A stretch of DNA of 64,000 nt from JAPHSX01 sp039714395 (lineage in GTDB: Bacteria; Pseudomonadota; Gammaproteobacteria; Thiohalomonadales; Thiohalomonadaceae). The notes beneath the pieces were generated by a model. That model saw nothing but the letters and a program-made list of their open reading frames with translations, did no database searches and was not told where the DNA came from. Numbering within the stretch: the first letter of the stretch is position 1; every line of letters begins with the position of its first letter. The stretch spans positions 12,744 to 76,743 of the forward strand of contig JBDLJH010000016.1 in assembly GCA_039714395.1 (NCBI GenBank), written 5' to 3'. Of this stretch, positions 27,731 to 36,272 are shown in pieces. The translations under genes were made by a program, and so were the position numbers.

Positions 27731-28012
27731 CTAGCGGTAGATGCAGAGGTAGGAGCTATCCTCCTCCACCTTTACACCGAATTTCTGGTTCGCCTCGACA
27801 ATAAACTGATCACCGGGTCCAAAGCTCTTCCACTCGCTATCACCGGGTAACAGTATGCTCAGCTTGCCACTAACCACCTGCATGGTCTCCTGCTGGCTGG
27901 TGCCGAATTCATACTCACCGGCGGCCATCACGCCAATGGTCGCGGCATCGCTACCGGCCTTGAAGGCAATGGACTTCACCTTGCCATCAAAATATTCATT
28001 GCTATCAAACAC
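27731..28012 (-). CDS. ppnP: Pyrimidine/purine nucleoside phosphorylase PpnP
   Basis: 93-aa cupin-fold protein of the DUF1255/YaiE family, which phosphorolyses several nucleosides. MFDSNEYFDGKVKSIAF, GVMAAGEYEFGTSQQETMQV and the late PGDSEWKSFGPGDQF cupin strand are family hallmarks. AGGAGAG lies just upstream of the ATG. Convergent with cca. Confidence 0.92.
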   Translation of the reverse strand: MFDSNEYFDGKVKSIAFKAGSDAATIGVMAAGEYEFGTSQQETMQVVSGKLSILLPGDSEWKSFGPGDQFIVEANQKFGVKVEEDSSYLCIYR

Positions 28013-28130
28013 AGAACTCTCCTCATTCTAAACAGGGGCGCAGCACCCGCCTGGCGGCAGGGCGATCAAATCAAAACCGGCGGCAGTCTAGCAGCCCTAC
28101 CACATGCTTGCACAGACAGGAAGGAACCAC

Positions 28131-28159
28131 TTGACAAAATTAGAATATACTAATAAACT
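28131..28159 (+). promoter_or_regulatory. Sigma-70 promoter for the sulfur-globule gene
   Basis: Perfect -35 TTGACA (28131-28136), 17-base spacer, -10 TAAACT (28154-28159). Implies a leader of about 105 bases before the start at 28273. Confidence 0.65.
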
Positions 28160-28272
28160 CATTTCCAAGCAGTGACATTGGGGGAGTGTTACGACGTCTT
28201 GATTCGTGTCTCCTGTCTACTGTTCATAATTATTAGCAGAATACATTTTATAAAATGACGGAGTACCAAACG

Positions 28273-28809
28273 ATGAAAACTAAAGTAATCCTCGCAGCAA
28301 TCACCCTTTTCACCGCCACCGCCGCTAACGCCTGGTGGGGTCCCTTCAGCAACAACAACAACGGTTGGGGCAACAACGGCTGGGGTAACGGTAACGGCTA
28401 CAACAACGGCAACGGCTGGGGCAACGGCAACGGCAACGGTAATGGCTGGGGCAACGGCGCAGGCAACACCGACGGTGCCTTCGACTTCAGCATGAGCAGC
28501 TCTGCCCGTGGTAACGGTAACAGCAATGTCTACGGTAACGGTGCTGGTAATGGCTACAACGGTTATAACGGCTATAACGGCTATAACGGCTATAACGGCA
28601 ACAACAGCTATAACGGCAACAACGGTTATGCCGCTCCTGCTTATAACAATGCCCCTACCCAGGAGCAGATGAAGGCTCAGATGGAACAGCAGCAGAAGTT
28701 CTACGAAGCCCAGCTGAAGCGTATGGACGAGCAGCGTGCAGCCATGATGGCCGCTCAGAAGCAGGCCATGGAGCAGCAGCGTGCCATGATGGAGCAGCGC
28801 ACCAAGTAA
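28273..28809 (+). CDS. Sulfur-globule-type envelope protein with coiled-coil tail
   Basis: 178 aa. The signal peptide ends ANA after residue 20, giving a mature N-terminus WWGPF, as in Sgp-like proteins of purple and other sulfur bacteria. Residues 21-125 are almost only Gly, Asn, Trp, Tyr, with NGWGNG repeats and five tandem GYN units. Residues 130-178 are Met/Gln/Glu/Lys-rich and probably a helical coiled coil. Such proteins coat periplasmic sulfur globules. The mix of a Gly/Asn-rich body with a coiled-coil tail is unlike classical SgpA/B. Start ATG 28273 (GGAG upstream). Own promoter and strong terminator suggest high expression. Confidence 0.75.
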   Translation: MKTKVILAAITLFTATAANAWWGPFSNNNNGWGNNGWGNGNGYNNGNGWGNGNGNGNGWGNGAGNTDGAFDFSMSSSARGNGNSNVYGNGAGNGYNGYNGYNGYNGYNGNNSYNGNNGYAAPAYNNAPTQEQMKAQMEQQQKFYEAQLKRMDEQRAAMMAAQKQAMEQQRAMMEQRTK

Positions 28810-28830
28810 GTTTCTCTTACTCGCTCCAAT

Positions 28831-28865
28831 AAAAGGCCTGTGCAGGTGACTGCACGGGCCTTTTT
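28831..28865 (+). terminator. Strong rho-independent terminator
   Basis: A stem AAAAGGCC-T-GTGCAG / CTGCAC-G-GGCCTTTTT with a GTGA loop follows the sulfur-globule gene by about 20 bases. Confidence 0.95.
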
Positions 28866-28937
28866 CATTGCAGCTAGCACCCTGTCGTTTATTCAACAAT
28901 TACCGTACCCTGCGGTACTACATTGCCCGAGAGCACC

Positions 28938-29750
28938 ATGAGCCGTCTCACCATCCATCTATTCAGACTATTGTTACTAGTGCTTCTGCCACTAGCGGTT
29001 CATGCTACCCCTCCCCCTTACTGGCCCGGCTACCCACCGATGCCTGCCGCCCCCATTAACAGAGGAGATGCCTTTTCCCCGGTCATTACCGGGGAAAAGG
29101 CGCTAACAACAGAAATTTCCAGTGACATTGATGAGAGGCAAAAGATCGCTACGTCCATCCAGCAGGGTAACTTCGCCGAAGCCTATTACCTGTGGCGTCC
29201 CCGTGCAGATTCAGGTGATGCCGATGCCCAGTATGGAATTGGCTGGATGTATCACAACGGCTACGGTCTTGCGATTAATGACGATAAGGCCATCGCCTGG
29301 TGGGAACTTGCCTCCAGTCAGGGGCACACCGATGCCACCTTTGCCCTGGGCATGCTGTACGGTCTGGGCGAGGGTCCTGTACGCCGCGACATGGAGCTGG
29401 CCATCAGCTACTACCATCAGGCCGCCCGTGACGGGCACCAGGACGCTCGTCTACTGCTACGCACCCTGATTGCCGAGGGCAATGACGATGCCCGTCAATT
29501 GATGCAGACACTACTCAATGAGAAGCGGCTGGAAGAGATCGGTATAGCCACCACCATTCAACCAGCCAAGGCCAATGTGCGCAAAGGCCCCGGCACCAAG
29601 CACAAGGTACTTACCACTTTGTTGCAGGGGCACGTATTGCTGCCGCTAAAGCGAGAGGGACGATGGCTACTGATGGGGATAGAGGGCAAGACTTTTACCG
29701 GCTGGATACACGATAGCCTGATCGGCAAAGATATTCTTTCAAACTCGTAA
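28938..29750 (+). CDS. Exported Sel1-repeat protein with C-terminal SH3b domain
   Basis: 270 aa from ATG 28938 (in-frame ATG 28923 is also possible). Signal peptide, then a short Pro/Tyr-rich stretch (TPPPYWPGYPPMPAAP). Sel1-like repeats follow at about 85-180 (GDADAQYGIGWMYHNGYGLA, ATFALGMLYGLGEGPVRRDM). A bacterial SH3 domain comes last (AKANVRKGPGTKHKVLTTLL … GRWLLMGIEGKTFTGWIHD). Likely a periplasmic protein interacting with peptidoglycan or a partner complex. It follows the sulfur-globule gene in the same direction and precedes a convergent lytic transglycosylase. Confidence 0.75.
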   Translation: MSRLTIHLFRLLLLVLLPLAVHATPPPYWPGYPPMPAAPINRGDAFSPVITGEKALTTEISSDIDERQKIATSIQQGNFAEAYYLWRPRADSGDADAQYGIGWMYHNGYGLAINDDKAIAWWELASSQGHTDATFALGMLYGLGEGPVRRDMELAISYYHQAARDGHQDARLLLRTLIAEGNDDARQLMQTLLNEKRLEEIGIATTIQPAKANVRKGPGTKHKVLTTLLQGHVLLPLKREGRWLLMGIEGKTFTGWIHDSLIGKDILSNS

Positions 29751-29779
29751 CTCGCAAGAGTTTACACCTCAAAACAGCG

Positions 29780-30400
29780 TTACGATGCCTCTTCGCGTTT
29801 GTGCAATAACTTGGCGATGCCGCGCAGGCGACTACGCGGTTTAGGCGTATCTGAGTCCATCAGGGTTCGAATACGCTGCACATAATCGCGGGTCTCCTGT
29901 GGGGCCATGGGCTTGACCTGCTCCCACGACTCCACCGGTTGCGGTGTGCGCTTATAGGCACGGCGCATCCGTACATAGCCGGCATTATAGCTGGCAAAAG
30001 CTAGATAGAGTCGGTCCTGATCCGAAGGCAAATCCCACTTGCGATAGATAGTTCGATCGTAATAGATACCCGCGGCAATATTCCAACGTGGCTCCTCCAG
30101 ATTTATAAAGTGCGGATTCAATGTCTTAATTTCAGCAAAGGTAGTGGGGAGGATCTGCATCAACCCGACCGCACCGCGATGACTCTTCGCCCCAGGCTTG
30201 AGATTGGACTCGACGATGGCCTGTGACTTGAACCAGTGCCAGTCGTAGTAGGGACCGAAATATCGCTTGGTGTATTTGCGGAAGTGGCTGTCGTACTTAT
30301 CACTCCATTTGTTGGAGTGAACAGGCAACTCACCCTCCGCCTGGGCACCCCACAACGGGGCTCCCAGGCAGAGCAGCAACAATAGTCCCTGACGGTGCAT
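29780..30400 (-). CDS. Lytic transglycosylase with SLT domain
   Basis: 206 aa, signal peptide ending near AQA, then a single SLT (Slt70-type) domain. The catalytic Glu lies in SQAIVESNLKPGAKSHRGAV, followed by GLMQILPTT and the ASYNAG motif (LAFASYNAGYVRM). It cleaves peptidoglycan with 1,6-anhydro products. The start overlaps the stop of the DUF350 gene by one base, so the two are coupled. Confidence 0.88.
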   Translation of the reverse strand: MHRQGLLLLLCLGAPLWGAQAEGELPVHSNKWSDKYDSHFRKYTKRYFGPYYDWHWFKSQAIVESNLKPGAKSHRGAVGLMQILPTTFAEIKTLNPHFINLEEPRWNIAAGIYYDRTIYRKWDLPSDQDRLYLAFASYNAGYVRMRRAYKRTPQPVESWEQVKPMAPQETRDYVQRIRTLMDSDTPKPRSRLRGIAKLLHKREEAS

Positions 30401-30630
30401 CAGTTCAAACCAAGCCCTATTACCAGCCCTTGTGCCACACCGATACCGATAAAGATTCCCATAATCATCAGCCCTACGGCCACGTTGCCCTTATGCAACT
30501 CTTCACTGATATTAAAACAGACAATGTGATTAAAGATCTTACAACCCAACCACATAAAGAAAAGGGTCATAAACCCGCCCATAGCAGCATAGAGAAAATT
30601 GAGAAAAAGTGGATCGATGGTCGGTAACAT
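30400..30630 (-). CDS. DUF350-family membrane protein
   Basis: 76 aa, two membrane segments, with KGNVAVGLMIMGIFIGIGVA, the DUF350/YjfL core. Half the size of YjfL (one repeat). Function unknown. Precedes the transglycosylase gene with one-base stop/start overlap. Confidence 0.75.
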   Translation of the reverse strand: MLPTIDPLFLNFLYAAMGGFMTLFFMWLGCKIFNHIVCFNISEELHKGNVAVGLMIMGIFIGIGVAQGLVIGLGLN

Positions 30631-30715
30631 GGCTCCCCCGGGACTTATTATCTATTGTCTTTTTAGTGTGAAAATTTCTGCAGTTACACAATATACCCCT
30701 TATTCCCTATTTCTG

Positions 30716-31744
30716 TTAACCGCTAGCCACCTCGCGCGACAGATGCCCGAAGGAACGGCGAGCAGGGAAGAATAACCGCTGTTGATCAGCACCAGCCCCT
30801 ATCAGCCCCTGATGCAGTGCCTGATTGAAATCACCAGAGCCGGCCCCGTAGATGTCCCAATCAACCAGTGTGCCGATATCCTCTTTAATGGTATGCAGCA
30901 CACACACCACCTGAGCCTCATCCAACTCCCCCTCATCATAGGCCAGAGAAAAATAACGGTAATCATCCAGTGTCTCACCCCAGGAGCGACAGAAATTATC
31001 CAGATAGTGTTGCCCGTCACGGGCCAGCCAGATCAGGCGTACCTGCTGCGTAACATCCAGATTAATGGCATGTTCGATCAAGCTTTTTATCGGCCCCAGC
31101 TCATGATCCTGTGCCACCATCAGCAGCGGGCGCGGTGAGTCATCATCCAGTGTCATCTCACCAAAAGGCCCATCCACCTCAATCACACTGCCGTAACGAA
31201 GCCCGGTAAACAGTTGCTCAACAAAAGGGTTTTCTGGCTCATAGGGGATGTGAAATTGCAGCTGACTACCGTTGCAGGGACAACTGGCGATACTGCTATC
31301 AAGGCTACCAACACTGGGAAGTGTCAGCTCCACGTGCTGCCCGGCAAGAAAGCGTAATGGACTGCTCCGCGGGGTGCGTAGCTGCAAGATACGCAAGTGC
31401 TCACTTACCTCCTGGGTTTTACTCACACGCGCTTTTATTTGCTGGCGTGGAATATCACAGGTAGATGTTGCCTCCCCCGCCTCAATCACCAGATCCCCGG
31501 CAGCATGAGCGGTACAAAGCAAGAATAGCCCCTGGGCCTTCTCCGCTTCACTAAGGCGATGGTCTTGAAAGTCGTGCTTACCCAACTCCCCCTCTAGCAG
31601 GCGCGCTCGACAATTACCGCAGCTGCCGCTGGAACAGCTAAAATCAACACTAAGTCCCGAGCGTAGTGCAGCATCCAGCAGGGTCTCCTGTTCCAGCGCA
31701 TGAAACTCGTGTCCACTCGGCATGACCTTAATAAGGTACTCCAT
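30716..31744 (-). CDS. 2Fe-2S ferredoxin-NAD(P)H reductase fusion
   Basis: 342 aa. An N-terminal plant-type ferredoxin domain has C37, C42, C45 and C77 (CSSGSCGNCRARLL … FLLCTAH). A ferredoxin-reductase-like FAD region follows (…LRFLAGQHVELTLPSVG…), though the usual RxYS FAD motif is weak (SLDSSIASCP). An NAD-binding part with the late YGAGSGDF comes last. Resembles CDP-6-deoxy-glucoseen reductase/oxygenase reductases. It is 15 bp downstream of an unknown gene that may be a partner. Electron acceptor unknown; the altered FAD motif leaves flavin binding uncertain. Confidence 0.8.
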   Translation of the reverse strand: MEYLIKVMPSGHEFHALEQETLLDAALRSGLSVDFSCSSGSCGNCRARLLEGELGKHDFQDHRLSEAEKAQGLFLLCTAHAAGDLVIEAGEATSTCDIPRQQIKARVSKTQEVSEHLRILQLRTPRSSPLRFLAGQHVELTLPSVGSLDSSIASCPCNGSQLQFHIPYEPENPFVEQLFTGLRYGSVIEVDGPFGEMTLDDDSPRPLLMVAQDHELGPIKSLIEHAINLDVTQQVRLIWLARDGQHYLDNFCRSWGETLDDYRYFSLAYDEGELDEAQVVCVLHTIKEDIGTLVDWDIYGAGSGDFNQALHQGLIGAGADQQRLFFPARRSFGHLSREVASG

Positions 31745-31759
31745 CCGCTTCGACCCACC

Positions 31760-32191
31760 TCAGGAGCTTAATTTATCCAGCAACCAGCTGTTGATTACAC
31801 CAATCATCTCTTTCTGATCAGATGTGGCATCACGATTGAGCTCGCCCATCAACTGCGCCAGCTCCTCGATACAGCCGCGATACTTCTTCACTTGCAGCTG
31901 CGCCACCCCCAGTGACACATCACGCTTATGTAACTTGATCTGTAGCTCATCGGTATCCGGCATCACCGTTTCACGTACCCGACGCCCAAAGGCGGCACCA
32001 CGAATCAGCTTGACCCGTTCGACCATCAGGTTTTCATCGATAGCTATCGTCGGATAGTGCAGGCGCAACTCATCCATATCTACCTCACCCTCAAAGGCAT
32101 GAAGCTCGCCGTTGCGAATCATCTGCTGCAGATCGTGACGATCAATGCCAAAAAGATGCGATGCCTTGGCTATACCTACATGTTGGCCCAT
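31760..32191 (-). CDS. Conserved hypothetical protein with HTH-like N-terminus
   Basis: 143 aa from ATG 32191. The first 50 residues (GIAKASHLFGIDRHDLQQMI … DMDELRLHYPT) look like a MerR/excisionase-style winged-helix DNA-binding fold. The rest is helical with no known motif. A longer start at 32236 is possible. It precedes the 2Fe-2S reductase by 15 bp, so it may regulate or partner it. No named family recognised. Confidence 0.6.
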   Translation of the reverse strand: MGQHVGIAKASHLFGIDRHDLQQMIRNGELHAFEGEVDMDELRLHYPTIAIDENLMVERVKLIRGAAFGRRVRETVMPDTDELQIKLHKRDVSLGVAQLQVKKYRGCIEELAQLMGELNRDATSDQKEMIGVINSWLLDKLSS

Positions 32192-32292
32192 ATCACTGCC
32201 CCTCTGCTCAGCCAGGACGGGCTTCACTATAAACACCCGCCTACATTAATAACATAGTACGTTTGTATAGTATTTAAAGGGGGCTTAAACGA

Positions 32293-32318
32293 GAAAACGC
32301 CCCGGGTGGGGCGTTTTC
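32293..32318. terminator. Symmetric terminator hairpin
   Basis: GAAAACGCCCC, loop GGGT, GGGGCGTTTTC. It lies between two minus-strand genes and should stop transcription of the upstream one (32370-32654). Confidence 0.75.
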
Positions 32319-32369
32319 CTGGCAGACGCCGGGTAGAAGAAATTCACCCCGAGCTGTCATGGATATTAT

Positions 32370-32654
32370 TCAGTCCTTAGTCCACTCCTGCAGTGCCGCG
32401 ATAATCCCTCTGGCCTGATCGGCGCTGGAGATATTGAACTTGGACTTAGGCATGTACTCGCCATTACGCTTCTGGTAGCGGCGAATAGTGTACTTCTCCT
32501 TGCCGTACTCCTCTTTAGCACGATCCCAGTCCTGGTAGCGGTAGATAATGGTGGACCACGCACCCTTCGACAGCACTTTCTTATCCAGTTCCTTGGTGGT
32601 CTCAATACCATCCTCGGTGTATGAGATGGTCAACTCATCGATTGTCTCGGCCAC
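32370..32654 (-). CDS. Conserved hypothetical protein, faintly PC4-like
   Basis: 94 aa, highly charged, no Cys. A stretch KYTIRRYQKRNGEYMPKSKF faintly recalls the beta-sheet of PC4/YdbC-type single-strand DNA-binding proteins, followed by an amphipathic C-terminal helix. Good ribosome binding site (AGGAGA). Function unknown. Confidence 0.6.
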   Translation of the reverse strand: MAETIDELTISYTEDGIETTKELDKKVLSKGAWSTIIYRYQDWDRAKEEYGKEKYTIRRYQKRNGEYMPKSKFNISSADQARGIIAALQEWTKD

Positions 32655-32729
32655 GGCTCTTCTCCTGAGTAGTTATTCAATAATGGGGCGATTCTAACCC
32701 GCTGCGGCGCAGGTGCAAGTTAATTCCGG

Positions 32730-33137
32730 CTATGCCACCTCAAGGTCGACCTTCTCAACCTCACCGTGATGCAAACGAAAGCCCTGCATCTCCAGCACGC
32801 CCTCAGTATCGAGCGACACAATAAGATAGAGCGCCTGCGGGTAGGCCGCCTCCTCCAGATCGCGCTGCGAGGGCCGGGCCGGGGCGTGGGGGTGGGAATG
32901 GTAAATAGCAAACAGCTCCTCATCGCCTTCGCGCATCTGGCGCATCGCCTCAATCTGCGCCGCAGGGTCCATGGCGAAAAGCCTCTCTGGTACATCGGCC
33001 ACATTGGCGATGGGATAGACTGCAGCGGGTACCCCACCACGGGCAGCGATCAGGCCGCAGACCTCGCTCTCAGGCGAATGCTGAGCGTGAGTAAGGATTT
33101 TATTCACCAGGGTTATTGGCAGGGTCACCAGGGACAT
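32730..33137 (-). CDS. JAMM/MPN+ metalloprotease (M67 family)
   Basis: 135 aa with a full JAMM zinc site: E25, H80-S-H82, S90 and D93 (IYHSHPHAPARPSQRDL). Prokaryotic M67 proteins remove ubiquitin-like sulfur carriers from partners or cleave protein-cysteine adducts (Mec+). It lies 41 bp after the E1-like moeB gene on the same strand, so the pair looks like a sulfur-carrier activation/deconjugation module. No ThiS/MoaD-like carrier gene is adjacent. Confidence 0.85.
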   Translation of the reverse strand: MSLVTLPITLVNKILTHAQHSPESEVCGLIAARGGVPAAVYPIANVADVPERLFAMDPAAQIEAMRQMREGDEELFAIYHSHPHAPARPSQRDLEEAAYPQALYLIVSLDTEGVLEMQGFRLHHGEVEKVDLEVA

Positions 33138-33178
33138 AGTTGTTCGATCTCGTACTTAAATTAAATTTAATGACCTGG

Positions 33179-33913
33179 CTAACAGCTACAGGCCGGGTCC
33201 TTGCGCAACGTCATACTACGCCACTCCATGCTCAGTGCATCGAGTAGCAACAGACGGCCATCAAGGGTATCACCAATGCCCATTAGCACCTTCAACACCT
33301 CGGTGGCCTGGATGGTGCCGATAATACCCACTACCGGCGCCAGCACACCATTCTCGCTACAGGTCTGGGAAAGCTCCCTCTCATCTCGATAGAGACAGCG
33401 GTAACAGGGACTCTCTGGGCGCTCATTATGAAAAACCGAGACCTGCCCCTCCATGCGAATCGCCGCGCCGGAGACCAGCGGTTTTTTCGCTGCCACGCAG
33501 GCATCGTTCACCGCAAAGCGGGTAGCAAAGTTATCACTGGCATCGACCACCACATCGACCTTCCCCACCTCAGCCAACAGCGCATCTCCCTCCAGTTTGG
33601 CGTTAATCGCCGTAACCGCCACCTCTGAGTTGATCGCTGCCAGAGTAGCTTGTGCCGACTCCACCTTGGGGCGCCCCAGATCGTGGCTACTGTGGAGGAT
33701 CTGCCGTTGCAGATTGGAGAGATCCACCTCATCGAAATCGACGATAGTTAGTTGCCCCACCCCGGCAGCGGCCAGATACATCGCCACAGGGGAGCCCAGC
33801 CCACCGGCACCAATAATCAGCACACGACTATCGAGCAGCCGCTGTTGCCCGGCAACATCTACATTAGGCAACATGATCTGGCGGCTGTAGCGCAGCAGTT
33901 GTTCGTCGTTCAA
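33179..33913 (-). CDS. moeB: MoeB/ThiF-type E1-like adenylyltransferase
   Basis: 244 aa. Adenylates the C-terminal Gly of a sulfur carrier (MoaD or ThiS). GAGGLGSPVAMYLAAAGVGQ is the nucleotide-binding loop, VDFDEVDLSNLQRQILH the E1 signature, and the zinc Cys pairs are PCYRCLY and the C-terminal ACSC. The final cysteines make it end right after the zinc site, slightly short. MoeB is the likely identity given moaA in the window; ThiF is possible. Confidence 0.85.
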   Translation of the reverse strand: MNDEQLLRYSRQIMLPNVDVAGQQRLLDSRVLIIGAGGLGSPVAMYLAAAGVGQLTIVDFDEVDLSNLQRQILHSSHDLGRPKVESAQATLAAINSEVAVTAINAKLEGDALLAEVGKVDVVVDASDNFATRFAVNDACVAAKKPLVSGAAIRMEGQVSVFHNERPESPCYRCLYRDERELSQTCSENGVLAPVVGIIGTIQATEVLKVLMGIGDTLDGRLLLLDALSMEWRSMTLRKDPACSC

Positions 33914-33963
33914 AAGGGTGTACCGAAAAATAAATGTGCTGTGATTCTAACCCAGAGGAGAGT

Positions 33964-34371
33964 CTAGAGGTAATTGCGCCAGTGCTCAGGACGTTGATCC
34001 CGACATCCGTGACGCAATTTCTGGTAGCGGTTGATGAAGACCTGCCGGTCGGCACAGCCACACTCATCGATACCAAGATTGGCCCGCTCTATCTCCTCGG
34101 TGTAGTAGTAGAGGGCGCGCTTGAGTTTCACCATCAGGCTGTTATCCAGATGGTAACCGAGATCAATCAACACATCTTCGATAAGGCTGAGGTTAAGGCA
34201 GGTAATATCGTAACTCACATCGAGTAGATAGGAGTCGTGGGGACGCAACAGATGAACCCCCTCCACACCGCTCAGCAACAAGCTGGCCGAGTGTGCCTGC
34301 TGCGTGTCGGGATGAAGGTGGCAAAAACGAATCTCACGGTGTTTGACCAGTTCACTGGTTTCTTTCCCCAT
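33964..34371 (-). CDS. Conserved hypothetical protein
   Basis: 135 aa, acidic/His-rich, with ECGCADRQ near residue 105 and YQKLRHGCRDQRPEHWRNYL at the C-terminus. No family recognised. It sits between prmC and moeB on the same strand, 30 bp after the former. Confidence 0.6.
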   Translation of the reverse strand: MGKETSELVKHREIRFCHLHPDTQQAHSASLLLSGVEGVHLLRPHDSYLLDVSYDITCLNLSLIEDVLIDLGYHLDNSLMVKLKRALYYYTEEIERANLGIDECGCADRQVFINRYQKLRHGCRDQRPEHWRNYL

Positions 34372-34401
34372 GTACCCATCCTAGACCGGCCGGTGAAATT
34401 A

Positions 34402-35241
34402 TCAAGTACGAAGAAGCCGCCCCACGGCCACTCTACCGTGCCCTTGCAGGTCGGGCAGGTCATCCACCGCCTCAAAACCCGCCTCCAGCAGCAGGGCACA
34501 CACCGCCTCACCCTGATCGTAACCATGCTCCAGTAATAACCAGCCACCAGGCTCAAGGTGCTGCTGCGCCCCAGCGATAATCAACCGAATATCATCCAGG
34601 CCATCCGCCCCCGAGGCGAGTGCCGTGATCGGCTCAAAGCGCACATCGCCCTCTTGCAGATGGGGATCGGCAGCACAGATATAGGGAGGGTTAGAAACGA
34701 TAAGGGCAAAACGCTGTCCCGCCAGCGGTTGATACCAGCTACCGTGATGAAAGCTCACATTATCAAGACCGTTGCGCCGTGCATTTTCCCGCGCCACCTC
34801 AAGCGCCGCCTCGCTCCGCTCTACCGCCGCCACCTCACAGGCGGGACACTCCGAGGCAATCGCCAGGGCAATCGCACCACTACCGGTGCCCAGGTCCACC
34901 ACCCTGCCTCCCGACTCTGGCAGGTGAGTCAGTGCTGTCTCTACCAGTAACTCTGTCTCAGGGCGCGGGATCAAGGTATCTGCCGTCACCCGCAGGTCCA
35001 GTGTCCAGAAGCCCCGCGCACCCAGAATATGCGCCACCGGCTCCCCTGCTACACGTCGCACAATCAGCGCCTCATACTGCTGACTCTCATCATCTGATAA
35101 CGCTTTATCCGGCCAGGTGTAGAGATAGGTACGCGGCTTATCCAACACCGCACACAGCAGCAACTCCGCATCCAGCCGCGCAGAGTCAGACTCCACAAAC
35201 CGTAAGCTCGCCGCCGCAATGGCATCATCAATAATAGACAT
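34402..35241 (-). CDS. prmC: Release factor glutamine methyltransferase PrmC
   Basis: 279 aa. Methylates the GGQ glutamine of RF1/RF2. SAM motif VVDLGTGSGAIALAIA and active-site NPPY (ALIVSNPPYICAAD) are present, with the N-terminal helical substrate domain and PRPETELLVE. In many proteobacteria prmC directly follows prfA; here prfA is 5.4 kb away, so that operon has split. Confidence 0.93.
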   Translation of the reverse strand: MSIIDDAIAAASLRFVESDSARLDAELLLCAVLDKPRTYLYTWPDKALSDDESQQYEALIVRRVAGEPVAHILGARGFWTLDLRVTADTLIPRPETELLVETALTHLPESGGRVVDLGTGSGAIALAIASECPACEVAAVERSEAALEVARENARRNGLDNVSFHHGSWYQPLAGQRFALIVSNPPYICAADPHLQEGDVRFEPITALASGADGLDDIRLIIAGAQQHLEPGGWLLLEHGYDQGEAVCALLLEAGFEAVDDLPDLQGHGRVAVGRLLRT

Positions 35242-35383
35242 CTGCCTATTTTCGCATGAAAGTCATCGAGGATGAGAGCCTGATTAGCAACAACAGTTAA
35301 GACCGATACGGTCAGCCACTAACGGGTACATCATCCATTAGCCTTTAGGTACAATGGTCACCCCCACAGCACAGAGAATTCCG

Positions 35384-36268
35384 ATGGCGGTTAACTGGTT
35401 TCCCGGCCACATGCACAAGGCGCGCAAAAAGATCAAAGAGGCGATGCCGCAAATTGATCTGGTGATCGAGGTGATGGATGCGCGACTTCCCTACAGCAGT
35501 GAAAACCCGCTGGTCTCTGAGCTGCGTGAAAATCGCCCCTGCATCAAGATCCTGAATAAAAGCGATCTGGCCGACCCAAAGGTGACCCAGGCGTGGCTGG
35601 ATCACTTTGAAAAGGAGAAGGGGGTCAAGGCGCTGACACTGACCGCGACGCAGAAGGGACAGGCTCGCAAGGTGCTGGAGCTGGCGAACAAATTATTTCC
35701 TGACCGCAATACCGCACTCAAACCTATCCGCACCATGATCATGGGAATTCCTAATGTCGGTAAATCGACCCTGATCAACTCACTGGCGGGAAAGACCATT
35801 GCCAAGGTGGGCGATGAGCCCGCCGTCACCCGCCAACAGCAGAAAATCAACCTGGGCAACGGCATTTTGTTGTTCGACACCCCCGGCTTTTTATGGCCGC
35901 GCTTCGAAGATCAAAACAGTGGCTACCGCCTGGCGGTGACCGGTGCGATAAAAAACACGGCGATAGAGTTTGAAGATATCGCACTCTACGCCGCCGAGTA
36001 TCTGTTAGTGGCCTACCCTGAGGCCGTGATGGAACGCTACAAGTTGAAACAGTTGCCTGAGCGCGACATCGAACTGGTAGAGATCGTGGGACGTAAACGC
36101 GGCTGCCTGCGTGGCGGCGGCCGCATCGATCTACACCGGGCCTCTGAGATCCTGCTACACGACATCCGCTCCGGTGCACTCGGACGCATCAGCATGGAGA
36201 CTCCGGCACTGGTCGCCGCACAACAGGCCGAGGCAGCAGCCACTGCTGCTGCCTCCGAAAAGAAGTAA
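35384..36268 (+). CDS. Ribosome biogenesis GTPase (YlqF/RbgA family)
   Basis: 294 aa from ATG 35384 (family N-terminus VNWFPGHMHKARKKI). Circularly permuted GTPase: G4 NKSD first, then G1 GIPNVGKST, then G3 DTPG. The C-terminal helical domain has VGRKRGCLRGGGRIDL. RbgA promotes late assembly of the 50S subunit. Followed 4 bp later by the yaiI-like gene. Confidence 0.88.
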   Translation: MAVNWFPGHMHKARKKIKEAMPQIDLVIEVMDARLPYSSENPLVSELRENRPCIKILNKSDLADPKVTQAWLDHFEKEKGVKALTLTATQKGQARKVLELANKLFPDRNTALKPIRTMIMGIPNVGKSTLINSLAGKTIAKVGDEPAVTRQQQKINLGNGILLFDTPGFLWPRFEDQNSGYRLAVTGAIKNTAIEFEDIALYAAEYLLVAYPEAVMERYKLKQLPERDIELVEIVGRKRGCLRGGGRIDLHRASEILLHDIRSGALGRISMETPALVAAQQAEAAATAAASEKK

Positions 36269-36272
36269 CACC

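Noticed and set aside
28552..28614. Nine-base tandem repeats considered as a CRISPR or minisatellite
   Set aside because: They are in-frame GYN codon repeats of the sulfur-globule protein; no spacers of CRISPR length and no cas genes.
28189..28899. Long minus-strand frame (236 codons) opposite the sulfur-globule gene
   Set aside because: It is the antisense of Gly/Asn repeats, giving Val/Ala/Ile repeats; promoter, ribosome site, signal peptide and terminator all support the plus-strand gene.
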